Assembly: GCA_963846315.1 (NCBI GenBank)
Contig: CAWJVM010000013.1
Span: 137,033 to 201,032, forward strand
Reading direction: 5' to 3'
DNA length: 64,000 nt
Source of the DNA: RPQJ01 sp963846315
GTDB taxonomy: Bacteria > Pseudomonadota > Gammaproteobacteria > Steroidobacterales > Steroidobacteraceae
In this document: positions 51,853-61,114 of the stretch, one piece after another
Position numbering within the stretch: the stretch's first letter is position 1
Layout: each line of letters begins with the position of its first letter
The notes under the pieces: generated by a model
What the model saw: the letters and a program-made list of their open reading frames with translations, nothing else
The model's database searches: none
What the model was told of the DNA's origin: nothing
Translations under genes and position numbers: made by a program

Positions 51853-54813
51853 TCAATCGTCGCACTCGTCGTGGTGGCTGCGACGATAGTTTCCCTCCTG
51901 GCATTGATCGCGGCCGGCCGGCCGGAAGGACTGCTTGCTGTGGAGGGCTCGCAGCACTTCCACCAGGTTCTGCCGCAGCGGATAGGTGTCGTTGGTCAGC
52001 CACGGACCGAGCAGGTTCGCGTAGAACGGGCTGCTCAACACGCCGCTCATGCCGCCAGGCAGCGCGGTGTCGCCGTCGATCGAGCCGGGATACATGCCCG
52101 GGGTGCCGACGTAACGTCGATTGGGGCCCGAGCCGAACGTGAACGAGCTCGTGCTGTCGGCGCGCGCACTGTGCGAGGAGGCGTCGACGACGCCGAACCC
52201 GCCGTCGGTGGCCAGGCCCGGCAGATCTGCGAAGGACGGCGGGAATCCAAGCTGCGCATTCGGGATGCTGAACGGCCCGCCGACTGCCAGGCCGTCGAAA
52301 GTGATCCGGTGCAGCCTGCCCCAGCGGTAGTCGGCCTGGTTGGTCGAGCCATGGAATGCGCCGGCAAAGGCCGGCCCGGCGAGCCTGTCCAATGCGTCGA
52401 GCAGGCTCTTGAGCATGACGTAGTCGCGGCGTTGCTCGGGTAGCGGCAGTCCGGCCGCCGCCGCCCAGCCGAAGAAGTCCACGGTCGAGAGGCCGATGCC
52501 ATTGCGTTCGACGAGGTGACGCAGCGCCTTGATCGCTTCGGCCGAACCGGGCGTCGGGACCCCGAGCTGGGTGAGCGTCCGGTCAACGCCGTTCGCGATC
52601 GCCTGGCCGCGCCAGGCCGAGTAGATCGTCGCCGCGATGCTGTGCTCGATCTCGGTCGATGAGGGCGGGGAGAACTCGCCGTCGACATCGACCGCGTCGT
52701 AGCCCGTCGCGACGCCGGTGGGGGTGGTGAAGTTCCACTGCTTGAGGCGGGCCACGGCTTCGGCGATTCGCGGGTCCCCGGCCAGCGCCTGAAGGGCGGC
52801 CGGCGCGGCCGGCGTGATCGCGTTGGCAAACGCGGCGAGGATGAACGGCGTGAAGACCTGCGCGTCCAGCAGCGTCACGTCGGCCTGGATCGCCTTCATG
52901 TCGGCGCGGCCGACGAGGCCCTGCGCGAACTTTGCTTTGAGCGCCGCAGTGATGCGACCGGCGCGCGTGCCGAAGTCGAACGAATAGCCGAGGTAGTAGA
53001 TGCCCTGGCCGCCGAGGCGCAACTGGTTGAGCGGGTCGTTGTCGAGGGTCGCGCCTGAGGTGTCGTTGTTGGCGTTCACGACAAAGCCGTTCTTCGGATT
53101 CACGGTCTGCGGCAATTCGGCGGCCGGCAGCGCGAGATAGCCGCTGCCGTTGGTCGGGCCCGGGTTCGGGTCCTTGAGCCATTCGTTGCCGCCCTGCCCG
53201 TCGCGGATGAACCAGGGGGGTGAGCCCTTGACCGTGTTCTGCTGCAGGTCTTCGCGCAGCGGCACCTCGCTGGTGCTGAAGTAGGCGATGTTGCCGGCGA
53301 TGTCGCCGTAGATGAAATTCTGCGAGCCGACATCGAAGTACTGAAGTGCCGCGCGGAAGTCGTTCAGGTTGCGCGCATGGTTCAGCAGGCGGAACGTTTC
53401 GAGTTCGCGCGTGCCACTGAAGCCCGTGTACTGCACGCTGAGCGCTTTGCCGCCACCGAGGTCGGCGATGACGGGACCGTTGTTGCGACGGGGAATCGTC
53501 AGCACCACTGCCGGTACCGGGCCGCCCGGCGGGATGGTGACCAGGGTGTCGGATCCGTTGGCCAGGCCGTCGAGCGCGTTGGCCTTGAAGGTCACCGGAA
53601 TCGGGATGACGTTCTCCATCTGGCCGAGGTACAGGGAAGAGAGCCCGCTCGGCGATGCCGGGTTCGGCACCAGTTGCTCGAGATAGGTGTCCGTGACGTC
53701 GAAACCGGTGGTGGTCTCGCCCCAGGTGACGAACCGGTTCTGACCAAGCACCACCCACGGCGTACCGGCGACGCTGCTGCCGATCACGTCGAGTCCGCTC
53801 CACGGGGCGCTCAGGTGGATCTGGTAGAAATTCGGTGGCAGGTCGAGGCTCAGGTGCGGGTCGTTGGCCACGAGCGGGCGGCCGTCCCGGGTGCGCGATC
53901 CCGCGACCGCCCATTCATTGCTGCCGATCTGCTGCTCGGTGCGTGCCAGGGTGTTCTTCAGGAAGGGGACCGCGTCGAAGCGGCTTCTCAAGTCGTGTAA
54001 AGAACGAAGCGCGGCTGCGTCGAGTGTGGCGCCTGTAAGGGCCGTCATCGTCGCCGGCGCCGATGTTGGCGCGGCCGCCGACTTCAGCGCGGACGGCGTG
54101 CTGGTCTTGGCGAGTCCACCGAGGAACGGCGCCGTGCCGGTCGCATCCGGAACGCTCGCTGCCTTGTCGAACGGCGCTGAGCGGAAGACGTCGCCAAAGA
54201 ACAGGGCCTGTGCCAGCGGGCTTCCGAGCTTGGCGGCGTAGGTCTGGAAGTCGGACGTGGCGCCGGTGTCGAGGTCGAACGACAGTTGGAAGGCGAGCGC
54301 CTTGCCGATGACCGCGCAATCCAGCGCGGTCCAGGGCTGGAACTTCTTGAGTTCCAGCGCCGTGTATTGCAGCGGCAGCGGGTTGCGCTTGACCCAGGCG
54401 TTGACGCCGTCGGCATAGGCCTGCAGACCCGCGCGCGTGGCCGGCGAGTACGCCGCGAGGGAGCGCTCGGCGCCGCGCTTCAGGCCGATCGTGCGCAGTT
54501 CGATGTCGCTCGCCAGCGCGCCCGTGCCGAGCAGTTCCGCCAGTGTGCCGCTGGCCTGTCGGCGCAGGACGTCGAGCTGGAACAGCCGGTCCTGTGCCTG
54601 CACCCAGCCCTGCAGAAAGAGGGCATCGTGCTCGTCCACGGCATAGATGTGCGGCATGCCGTCGACGTCACGCAGTATTCGCGCGGGACCGTGCAGTTCC
54701 GACAGCGTGATGGCGCCGTTGTTGCCGTGCCCGGGCGGTGAGTTACCGCCTCCCGCATTGGCCAACGACATGACGAACAGCGTGCCGAGCAGTGCCAGGC
54801 GTGAGTAACGCAT
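51853..54813 (-). CDS. Penicillin acylase family (Ntn hydrolase) protein
   Basis: 986-residue exported amidase precursor. Signal peptide to about residue 20. Autocatalytic cleavage is expected before Ser298 in QIGSNEWAVAG, which becomes the N-terminal nucleophile of the beta chain; DVDGMPHIYA and GWVQAQDRLFQLD mark the alpha chain, and VNANNDTSG and DYRWGRLHRI mark the beta chain. Family members hydrolyse beta-lactam side chains, acyl-homoserine lactones or other amides; the substrate here is not predictable. A His/Asp-rich tail (RRSHHDECDD) ends it. No neighbour suggests an operon. Confidence 0.9.
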   Translation of the reverse strand: MRYSRLALLGTLFVMSLANAGGGNSPPGHGNNGAITLSELHGPARILRDVDGMPHIYAVDEHDALFLQGWVQAQDRLFQLDVLRRQASGTLAELLGTGALASDIELRTIGLKRGAERSLAAYSPATRAGLQAYADGVNAWVKRNPLPLQYTALELKKFQPWTALDCAVIGKALAFQLSFDLDTGATSDFQTYAAKLGSPLAQALFFGDVFRSAPFDKAASVPDATGTAPFLGGLAKTSTPSALKSAAAPTSAPATMTALTGATLDAAALRSLHDLRSRFDAVPFLKNTLARTEQQIGSNEWAVAGSRTRDGRPLVANDPHLSLDLPPNFYQIHLSAPWSGLDVIGSSVAGTPWVVLGQNRFVTWGETTTGFDVTDTYLEQLVPNPASPSGLSSLYLGQMENVIPIPVTFKANALDGLANGSDTLVTIPPGGPVPAVVLTIPRRNNGPVIADLGGGKALSVQYTGFSGTRELETFRLLNHARNLNDFRAALQYFDVGSQNFIYGDIAGNIAYFSTSEVPLREDLQQNTVKGSPPWFIRDGQGGNEWLKDPNPGPTNGSGYLALPAAELPQTVNPKNGFVVNANNDTSGATLDNDPLNQLRLGGQGIYYLGYSFDFGTRAGRITAALKAKFAQGLVGRADMKAIQADVTLLDAQVFTPFILAAFANAITPAAPAALQALAGDPRIAEAVARLKQWNFTTPTGVATGYDAVDVDGEFSPPSSTEIEHSIAATIYSAWRGQAIANGVDRTLTQLGVPTPGSAEAIKALRHLVERNGIGLSTVDFFGWAAAAGLPLPEQRRDYVMLKSLLDALDRLAGPAFAGAFHGSTNQADYRWGRLHRITFDGLAVGGPFSIPNAQLGFPPSFADLPGLATDGGFGVVDASSHSARADSTSSFTFGSGPNRRYVGTPGMYPGSIDGDTALPGGMSGVLSSPFYANLLGPWLTNDTYPLRQNLVEVLRALHSKQSFRPAGRDQCQEGNYRRSHHDECDD

Positions 54814-55149
54814 GAGTCTGTCCCCCGATCCTGGTGAGGCCGTCCATGAAGCACGGCTGCAAGCCTCTTATACGCCAGCGCTGCCGGGGTGGAAATCGTG
54901 CGGTGCAATGCAGGAAAGGGAGCCACGGGCCGGCGGCGGCAGTTCATGCAACGATCAGGCATGGAAGGTCAAGACGCTGCAGCGGCGGTCTGGTCCGCCG
55001 TGTGTCGATAATCAGCAAACGCTCGCTCGTCGCAGGTGTGTACTGTGCAGTGGCGGGCACTTCCGGCGTGCGTCGATCGGTCAGCCACGCGTTGCCGAGA
55101 CCGGGGCAGTTCCACGCCGGCGAGGCGTGGACTGCCCGCCTCGTGCGAA
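54814..55149. other. Intergenic region upstream of the acylase gene
   Basis: No gene, repeat family or recognised regulatory RNA seen. It should hold the promoter of the acylase gene on the minus strand; no clear hexamer pair was found. The hairpin at 55104-55137 is listed separately. Confidence 0.5.
55104..55137 (-). terminator. Terminator-like hairpin after the small secreted gene
   Basis: GGGCAGT-T-CCACGCC (55104-55118) pairs with GGCGTGGACTGCCC (55124-55137): 14 base pairs, one bulged T, five-base loop. It begins 13 bases past the 55150 stop. There is no T-run, so efficiency is doubtful. Confidence 0.4.
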
Positions 55150-55629
55150 TTACTTCTTGTCGTAGACCATCACGTTGTCGTACGCGACACCCGTTGCGCC
55201 GGTGCCCTTGCTCTTCAACGTGAGTACCTTGCCGTCCTTGGAAACGGTGCGAGTGGTCGCCCCGACCACCTTGCCGCCCTTCTTCTGGGTGCTGTGGACC
55301 GTGAGGTCATCGACCTGTTTCAACGACAAGCTGTCGAAGTGGGCGGCCCCGGTCAGCGGGTAGTCCGTTCCATCCACCTTGAAGGTGGACTTGGCGACCA
55401 TTTCTTTGCCGTCCGCGCCGACACTCTTCCAGCTCATCGCGGTGCCTTGCTCGGTTGCCGCGTAGGTCCGGGTGTCGCTTTTCGGCGCCGGGCCAGGGCT
55501 GAACGTCGACTTCGCCACATTCAGCTGCCAGGTTCCGAGCAAGGGATCGGCGGCGGGTGCGGCGGCCACCGCGGCGCTTCCGATCGTCAGCAATACCGCC
55601 ATGAACGCGGTTTTCAACATCGTTTTCAT
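55150..55629 (-). CDS. Small secreted protein of unknown function
   Basis: 159 residues from the ATG at 55629, with GGGAGAATCAGG just upstream. A signal peptide (MKTMLKTAFMAVLLTIGSAAVAAA) is followed by a beta-rich domain beginning DPLLGTWQLNVAKSTFSPGP, a phrase seen in many small lipocalin-like secreted proteins of soil Proteobacteria and Acidobacteria. The end is lysine-rich (VMVYDKK). No catalytic motif. It stands alone. Confidence 0.75.
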   Translation of the reverse strand: MKTMLKTAFMAVLLTIGSAAVAAAPAADPLLGTWQLNVAKSTFSPGPAPKSDTRTYAATEQGTAMSWKSVGADGKEMVAKSTFKVDGTDYPLTGAAHFDSLSLKQVDDLTVHSTQKKGGKVVGATTRTVSKDGKVLTLKSKGTGATGVAYDNVMVYDKK

Positions 55630-55959
55630 CCTGATTCTCCCGGGAAGTGTGGTGCGACTCAACAGGGCGCGTTGGCACGGGTGTTCCCGGCGCGGGGGAA
55701 GTTTTCCATGACGATTCAACGCGACCGCAAGAGTATCTGGGTGCGTTACGCGACTGTCCGTGCGGTAGGGGACACAGCAAATCCAAGAATGCTCGTCGCC
55801 ACGGCGGCGCGCGTGTCGCGTCGTCGCTGCGCGGCCGCTTCGGTAAGATCGACAACGGTTCGGGATCACCCGGAAGGCCACGGAGAAGATTCGAGAGGGG
55901 ACGCAGCTACGCTGCTCGCGCGCTCATCGATCGCGCCTCGGATCGTTGTCCGTGGAGAC
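55630..55959. other. Intergenic region with no supported gene
   Basis: Short frames exist in all phases but none has a plausible start, domain or conserved pattern. Upstream part of the possible gene remnant that follows. Confidence 0.4.
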
Positions 55960-56153
55960 GGAACGCGCGGCACGCGGAACTGGAAGATGTCTGTACCGGG
56001 CCCGAGCCCTCGAAAGCCCGTTTCAAATTCGATGCGACGTCCCACAAGCGCTACAGCGGCAGCATCGACATGACGCGGGGCGACGGCAAGGTGCACGTCG
56101 ACCTGAGCGGCCGCTGGCTGAGCGCTACCTGCACGAAGGGAGTCGACGACTGA
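55960..56153 (+). pseudogene. Possible remnant of a DUF3617-type secreted protein
   Basis: The last 60 or so codons of a frame ending at 56153 read like the C-terminal part of a DUF3617 protein: FKFDATSHKRYSGSIDMTRG, then VHVDLSGRWLSATC. In intact members a signal peptide and about 90 residues precede this; here the upstream sequence in the same frame is Arg-rich and without a signal. Decay of the 5' part is the simplest reading, but the family match rests on a short pattern. Confidence 0.3.
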
Positions 56154-56176
56154 GGTTTGAGCCGTTCTGCCCCAGG

Positions 56177-56857
56177 TCAGCGCGGGTCGGTGACCTGCAA
56201 TCGCACCCAACCCATGTCCACGCGATCACCGCGCCACGTGTACCCCTGCAGCCGCAGGCGATACTCGCCGGGTCCGAACGCGGAACTGTTGAGCGACAGC
56301 AGCAGTTCCTTGTTGGAATCCGGCGTCATGCGTTCCACCACCAGCACTCGGCCGTGGTCGACCTTGTCGAGCGTCAGTGCAAAGGTCAGGAACTCCGAAT
56401 AGCTCACCGGCAGGTGCAGCTCCAGCATCTGCGGCGGCTCGGGCCAGGCCAGCGTCGCATCCGGTGACGCGGACCAACTGCGGGGATTCGGCGCGATGCG
56501 CAGTGCCCGCACGCTGTTGATGGCCCGCAGCGTGAGCGTCTTCTCCCGTTCGGCGGCAACGCGGGCCGACTCGCGATCGCGCGACGCGCTCATCATCGAC
56601 GCGACGGCCAGCACCCACAGCGCAATGCACACTGCGGCGAGACCGGCGACAAAGGGCCGGGTCTGCCACCACGCCAGTTCCGGCACCTCGTCGTCGTTGT
56701 CGTCGGAACGGTCGTCGGGCTCGATGACTGGCCTGCCGGCAGCCGGGGGTGGCAACTCCAGCTCGGCCTGGGTCAGGAACTTGCGCCAATGAGGCGGCGG
56801 CTTGCGGACTGCTTTTCTTCGGCCTTTCCTGCCGGGCGGCCGACCGCTGGAACTCAT
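56177..56857 (-). CDS. Single-pass membrane protein, unknown function
   Basis: 226 residues. A basic N-terminus (RKGRRKAVRKPPPHWRKF) and acidic linker precede one membrane helix (FVAGLAAVCIALWVLAVASM, about 69-88); the rest (90-226) is a predicted beta-rich periplasmic domain ending LRLQGYTWRGDRVDMGWVRL. The start overlaps the previous gene stop (ATGA), so it is coupled to the FFFKELYG gene and patatin gene. No family recognised. Confidence 0.75.
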   Translation of the reverse strand: MSSSGRPPGRKGRRKAVRKPPPHWRKFLTQAELELPPPAAGRPVIEPDDRSDDNDDEVPELAWWQTRPFVAGLAAVCIALWVLAVASMMSASRDRESARVAAEREKTLTLRAINSVRALRIAPNPRSWSASPDATLAWPEPPQMLELHLPVSYSEFLTFALTLDKVDHGRVLVVERMTPDSNKELLLSLNSSAFGPGEYRLRLQGYTWRGDRVDMGWVRLQVTDPR

Positions 56858-57615
56858 CCCGGTATCGCCCTCTTTTTCGTCCTGCGCTCGTCCGCGTCGA
56901 ACCCGAACGGGTCCGCGGTGCCGGCGAGCAGCCGCTCCATCGCCTCCCGTTCGCGGGCCCGGACCGTACCGAGAAACTCCTTCGCGCCGTGCATCGCCTC
57001 GAACGCATCGAGGCCGCGCTCGAGGAATTCCTGCAGCAAGCCGAACCCGGCCGCGTGCGCCGGACCGCGTGCCAGCCGGACGAGCCCGCGGATGATCGGC
57101 TTGCGCACCACGCCGTCGAGATAGTCGCCGATTTCGCTGGTGAGGGCGATCTGTCGTTCGCGGTCTTTACGCCGTCCCGTCGTGCGATAGGCCTCGGCGT
57201 ACCGCGCCACGGTGATGCCGCCGGCGGGCAGGGCGCGCGCCACGTCGGCATCGAGTTCCTGCGACAACGTTTCGAGCTGCACGGCGAGGCTCAGTGCCTC
57301 CAGCCCCTCGCGCGGCAGCAGGCGCTCCATGGCGCGTTGCACCTTGATCATGTCGGAGTCGCGACGGCGGGCATCCGCGCCGTAGAGCTCCTTGAAGAAA
57401 AATTCGACCGCGAGCCGGTAACGTGGATTCCGGTGCAGGTCCGCGTGCGAGCGCAGGAGTCGTTTCGACTGCCATTTCTGCAGCCGCAACAGCTGCCTGG
57501 CGAGGCGCGGATCGGCCGCGAACACGTCGCGCAGCGCCTTGTTGCGTTCGAGCAGCCGGCCGAGCGTGCCGCGTTTTTCCGGCGGAGCGCCGATCTCGAT
57601 GCCGAGCAGCTTCAA
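56854..57615 (-). CDS. Conserved hypothetical protein (FFFKELYG motif) linked to patatin
   Basis: About 253 residues, soluble and mostly alpha-helical. The segment RYRLAVEFFFKELYGADARRRD is a conserved signature of an uncharacterised proteobacterial family often beside lipases. Start uncertain: a TTG at 57615 lies just inside the patatin stop (57620-57622), and no ATG is available in the overlap. Arranged as patatin, this gene, membrane protein, with overlaps, suggesting one operon. Function unknown. Confidence 0.7.
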   Translation of the reverse strand: MKLLGIEIGAPPEKRGTLGRLLERNKALRDVFAADPRLARQLLRLQKWQSKRLLRSHADLHRNPRYRLAVEFFFKELYGADARRRDSDMIKVQRAMERLLPREGLEALSLAVQLETLSQELDADVARALPAGGITVARYAEAYRTTGRRKDRERQIALTSEIGDYLDGVVRKPIIRGLVRLARGPAHAAGFGLLQEFLERGLDAFEAMHGAKEFLGTVRAREREAMERLLAGTADPFGFDADERRTKKRAIPG

Positions 57616-57619
57616 GGCG

Positions 57620-58861
57620 TCAGGCCCGTCCGCCCGCGATCGCGTGCTCGAGCCGGTCGAGCGTGCGATGCAGGGCGCCCGTGACGGGCAGCTGGCGGCG
57701 CTTGCGCTCCTGCACGGCCCGCAGGAACGTGCGCCGACGGTCCTCGAGCACGTCGACCCGCAGCGTGATCCCGTGCCGCTGCAGGATGGGCTGCAAGCCA
57801 TCGGCCTGCCGCAGCAAGTCGCGGCGCGTGCGCTGGTACGAATGCTCGGCCAGCCGGCGGCGGTCCGAGTATCGGAACACGTTCTGGAAGAACAGTTGTT
57901 CGTCGCCGCGGTCGGGTTCGAACAGCAGCACGTCCGTGTGCGGATAGCGCTGCTTGTAATCCTTCATGCCGACCAGCATGCGTGACTGGATCATCGAGCG
58001 GAAGGTCTGGCTCAGCACCGTGGGCAGACCGCCGTGGGTGAGGTCGTGTTCGTCCGGCGGAAAACCGTGCGCCGGACGCGGCGCGCTCGAGGCGTCGAAT
58101 GCGACCAGCGGATTCACGCAGATCACGAAATCGACACCGGCATCGAGCAGGATCGACGCATTCATCGTGCGCAGCAGCGCGCCGTCGGCGTAGATGTGTC
58201 CATCGATGGCAACGGGTGGGTACAGGCCAGGCAGGGCCGTGCTGGCCTGGATCGCGCGCGAGATCGGGATGTGATCGAACCCCGGTTCGCCGAAGCGCAC
58301 CGAATGCCCGGTGTTGAGTTCGGTCGCGACGACGTAGAGCTTCGGCACCAGTTTGCGGAAATCGTTGGTGCGGCCATCCGCCGTGAACAACCGGGCCATC
58401 ACCCGCTCCAGCGGACGGTTGTCGCAGATGCCGGTGGGCAGCAAGCGGCCGAGCGGGTCGATCACTTCGGCCCAGTCCTTGCCCGGATCGCGCAGGAACT
58501 CGCGCGCGATGTCGGCGAGCAGGCCCGGGGCCCCCGCGATGCGACGCGCGTACTCGCGAAAGGCGGGCATCAGGAACAACGCGGGCGAGAACTTCATCTC
58601 GTTCGACGCGTCGTGGATGAAGACGAGCCCCATGTCGGCCGTGTCGAAGCCATTGGCGAGTCCGGCCGCGATCATCGCGCCCGAGCTCACGCCGACGTAC
58701 ATTTCAAGGCCGGTCAGCTCGAAGCCGTCGAGCGCTTCGGCGATCGCGTGCAGGCACCCGATTTCGTAGAACGCGCCGAGCGGTCCGCCGCCCGCGAGCG
58801 CGAGCCCGAAGCGTCCGTGGCTTTCCCTTTTGCGTCCTCTGGCCGGTTGCAGGTCGAGCAT
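57620..58861 (-). CDS. Patatin-like phospholipase
   Basis: Lipid acyl hydrolase of 413 residues. Oxyanion hole GGGPLGAFYEIG (24-35), nucleophile elbow GVSSG and the dyad Asp in YADGALL are intact. No signal peptide, so it acts in the cytoplasm or on a granule surface. The C-terminal 150 residues (from LVAFDASS) are Arg-rich and extend beyond the patatin fold. With the neighbouring phasin and wax ester synthase a role in storage-lipid turnover is plausible, not shown. Confidence 0.9.
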   Translation of the reverse strand: MLDLQPARGRKRESHGRFGLALAGGGPLGAFYEIGCLHAIAEALDGFELTGLEMYVGVSSGAMIAAGLANGFDTADMGLVFIHDASNEMKFSPALFLMPAFREYARRIAGAPGLLADIAREFLRDPGKDWAEVIDPLGRLLPTGICDNRPLERVMARLFTADGRTNDFRKLVPKLYVVATELNTGHSVRFGEPGFDHIPISRAIQASTALPGLYPPVAIDGHIYADGALLRTMNASILLDAGVDFVICVNPLVAFDASSAPRPAHGFPPDEHDLTHGGLPTVLSQTFRSMIQSRMLVGMKDYKQRYPHTDVLLFEPDRGDEQLFFQNVFRYSDRRRLAEHSYQRTRRDLLRQADGLQPILQRHGITLRVDVLEDRRRTFLRAVQERKRRQLPVTGALHRTLDRLEHAIAGGRA

Positions 58862-58908
58862 GGCTGGACCTCCGTGCGTTGTTGATGCGGGCCGGGTTGC
58901 GGTCGGAA

Positions 58909-59367
58909 TCAGCCCGCGGTCTTGCTGCGCGTTGCCCGCGCGCGGCGCGGCGCTGCAGTGGCTTTACGCTTGGCGTGCTTTGCAGGCTTCGCCGTGCGCT
59001 GGCCCTTATCGATCTTGCTCACGGTATCGTTCAGCTCGCGCACGCGACGGGTCAGCGCACGGACTTCTTCGGCCGTCGGCACGCCGAGCTGATGCATCGC
59101 GCGCTGCACGCGGCTCTGGAACAGCGCTTCGAGGTTGTCCCAGGTTTCCTGCGCCTGTTCGCGCACACCACCGACACGCGACTGCAGTGTCTCCTGCGCG
59201 GTCTCGAACGCATCGCGCACGCGGCGCTGCGCCGTCGTGCCGGACTGGCTGAACAGCTTCAGACCTTCGACCACCGCGTCCTGGAACGCCGCGGGCCCCT
59301 CCTTTTGGTCACGGGGTTCGGCCCGGCTACCAGTGGCTTTGCGGGTGCGTGAGCGGGACGTGGCCAT
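58909..59367 (-). CDS. Phasin family granule-associated protein
   Basis: 152 residues from the ATG at 59367 with AGGAG seven bases upstream. The centre (AFQDAVVEGLKLFSQSGTTA and following heptads to VSKIDKG) is the amphipathic phasin helix; LGVPTAEEVRALTRRV is the PhaI/PhaF-type motif. The basic tail (AKHAKRKATAAPRRARA) resembles the histone-like PhaF tail that can tie granules to DNA. No PHA synthase is visible here; lying next to a wax ester synthase, it may coat neutral-lipid bodies instead. Confidence 0.85.
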   Translation of the reverse strand: MATSRSRTRKATGSRAEPRDQKEGPAAFQDAVVEGLKLFSQSGTTAQRRVRDAFETAQETLQSRVGGVREQAQETWDNLEALFQSRVQRAMHQLGVPTAEEVRALTRRVRELNDTVSKIDKGQRTAKPAKHAKRKATAAPRRARATRSKTAG

Positions 59368-59446
59368 GACGAGACTCCTGGTGAGGGGCGCGCACAGTGA
59401 ATTGTGCGGAATCCTAGGCGGTTGCTGCAGTGTGTCAATCCGCAGG

Positions 59447-60985
59447 CTAGGTATTTGCCGTGGTCTTCGGCGTTCGCCTGCGGCGCCGTCGCTTGGCCGC
59501 GGACTGTTCGCGCTGTTCCAGGCCGAGCATGCCCACCGTGGCCGCGAGCAGCAGGCGCTCGAACTCGGGGGCCAGCCGAGCCACGACCCGAGCCGGCTCC
59601 GCGATACATGCACGGTCCGCGATCAACCCGAAAAACACCTTGCCCGCGTACGAGAGGATGCTGACCCCGACACCGATCGAGCCGCTTTGCGGCACCCAGA
59701 AGTGCATCTCTGCGATGCGCTGCCCGCAGAGGTACAGCGGCGCCTGCGGTCCCGGGACGTTCGAGGCGACCAGCGAGCCCTTGCGACTGAACAGTTCGAT
59801 GGCGGGGCCCTGTAAGACGTTCGGCAGCATGCCGAGCAGGCCGAGCACCGTGAGCGTCAACGGCGGCTGCTGCGAGCCTTTCAACTCGTGCAGGGTGTCG
59901 TGCAGGGTGTACGCGCGTTGCAGCGGATTCGACACGCCGACGGGGAGTTCGACGAACAACAGCCCGAACTTGTTGCCGAGCGTCATCGCATCGTCTGCCC
60001 CGCGCAGATTCATTGGCACCGATGCGCGCAAAGTGACGCCCCGGGTGTCGAATCCTTCCGCGCGCAAGTGGGCGCCAAACGCCCCAGCCACGGTGGACAT
60101 CAGCACGTCGTTGACGGTGCAGCCGAGGGCCCGGCTCACGGCCTTGACCTCCTGCAGGTCCAGCGGCTCCGACCACGACACGCGCTTTTCGCCACTCAGG
60201 GACGCGCGCAGTGGCGAGGCCGGGTCGTCGGGCAGCGCGAGGACCTTCGCCAACTCGCCGATCATGCCGCTCGCCTGCAGCGCCACCGCCGTGGCAACCT
60301 CCGGATGAAAGAGCCGGTGCACGCCTGCCTCGAGCATGCGCGCGCCCTCAGCCAGTGCGCTTTCGACGATGTCGCCGGCCGGTTGCGACAGCTGGGTCAC
60401 CCAGTCGAGCAGCCGCAGCGGGTCCGGCGCCCCTTGGCGTGGGCCTTTCTGTCCCGCCCGGGATCCCGAGCTTTGCGCGCCCGCCAGCCCCGGTCCCGCA
60501 TCCTGTTCGGTCAGGGAAAGCATCACACGGACCATCGCGACGCCATCCGCATAGCAGTGGTGCAAGCGGAGCACCCAGGCGCTGCCGGTCCGATAGTGCT
60601 CGATGAAGTGCAGCTGCCACAGGGGGCGCGTCGGGTCGAAGCGCTGGCTGGCGAGCCCGGCTGCAAGGGATTGCAGCTCCTGGGGGCCACCGTTGCCGGG
60701 CAGTGCGGTCACGATGAAGTGCGCGTCCAGGTCGAAATTCGAGTCTTCGACCCACGAAGCGCCGAGGGGATCGACCTGGACGCGCTTGCGGAAGCGCGGG
60801 AAGCACAACAGCCGGGTCTCGAGGACCCGCCGCAGGTCGGCTGTGCGCACCGGCGTAGCCGTGGTGATGACGCTGACGATCATCATGGTGTTGGCAGGGC
60901 CGTCCATGCGCAGCCAGGCGGTGTCCACGGCGGACATCCGTTCGTGCTGCGCACCCCCCATCGCCGCCCGCTTGCTGCTCGCCAT
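59447..60985 (-). CDS. Wax ester synthase / diacylglycerol acyltransferase (WS/DGAT)
   Basis: Acyltransferase that joins acyl-CoA to a fatty alcohol (wax ester) or diacylglycerol (triacylglycerol). 512 residues from the ATG at 60985; an ATG 16 codons in (MSAVDTAWLRMDG) is also possible. Active site HHCYADG (His142, His143, Asp147, Gly148). Other family blocks: LWQLHFIEHYRTGSAWVLRL, NDVLMSTVAGAFGAHL, LRASVPMNLR and SNVPGPQAPLYLCG. Divergent from the fatty acyl-CoA reductase across 129 bases, giving both enzymes of wax ester synthesis. Confidence 0.93.
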   Translation of the reverse strand: MASSKRAAMGGAQHERMSAVDTAWLRMDGPANTMMIVSVITTATPVRTADLRRVLETRLLCFPRFRKRVQVDPLGASWVEDSNFDLDAHFIVTALPGNGGPQELQSLAAGLASQRFDPTRPLWQLHFIEHYRTGSAWVLRLHHCYADGVAMVRVMLSLTEQDAGPGLAGAQSSGSRAGQKGPRQGAPDPLRLLDWVTQLSQPAGDIVESALAEGARMLEAGVHRLFHPEVATAVALQASGMIGELAKVLALPDDPASPLRASLSGEKRVSWSEPLDLQEVKAVSRALGCTVNDVLMSTVAGAFGAHLRAEGFDTRGVTLRASVPMNLRGADDAMTLGNKFGLLFVELPVGVSNPLQRAYTLHDTLHELKGSQQPPLTLTVLGLLGMLPNVLQGPAIELFSRKGSLVASNVPGPQAPLYLCGQRIAEMHFWVPQSGSIGVGVSILSYAGKVFFGLIADRACIAEPARVVARLAPEFERLLLAATVGMLGLEQREQSAAKRRRRRRTPKTTANT

Positions 60986-61114
60986 GGCACCCCCGGTGGC
61001 CTGCCTGAACTCGGCCGGCCGCATCGGCATCTTAGCCAATGCCGGGCCCACGCCACGTTGACCGGAGTACGTACGATCCCTAAGGTAGACCGACAAAATC
61101 AGGGGGCTCCACGG

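Noticed and set aside
59888..61114. 409-codon upstream extension of the acyl-CoA reductase frame
   Set aside because: It is antisense to the wax ester synthase gene, has shadow composition (Arg/His/Gln-rich), and the family N-terminus starts at 61115.
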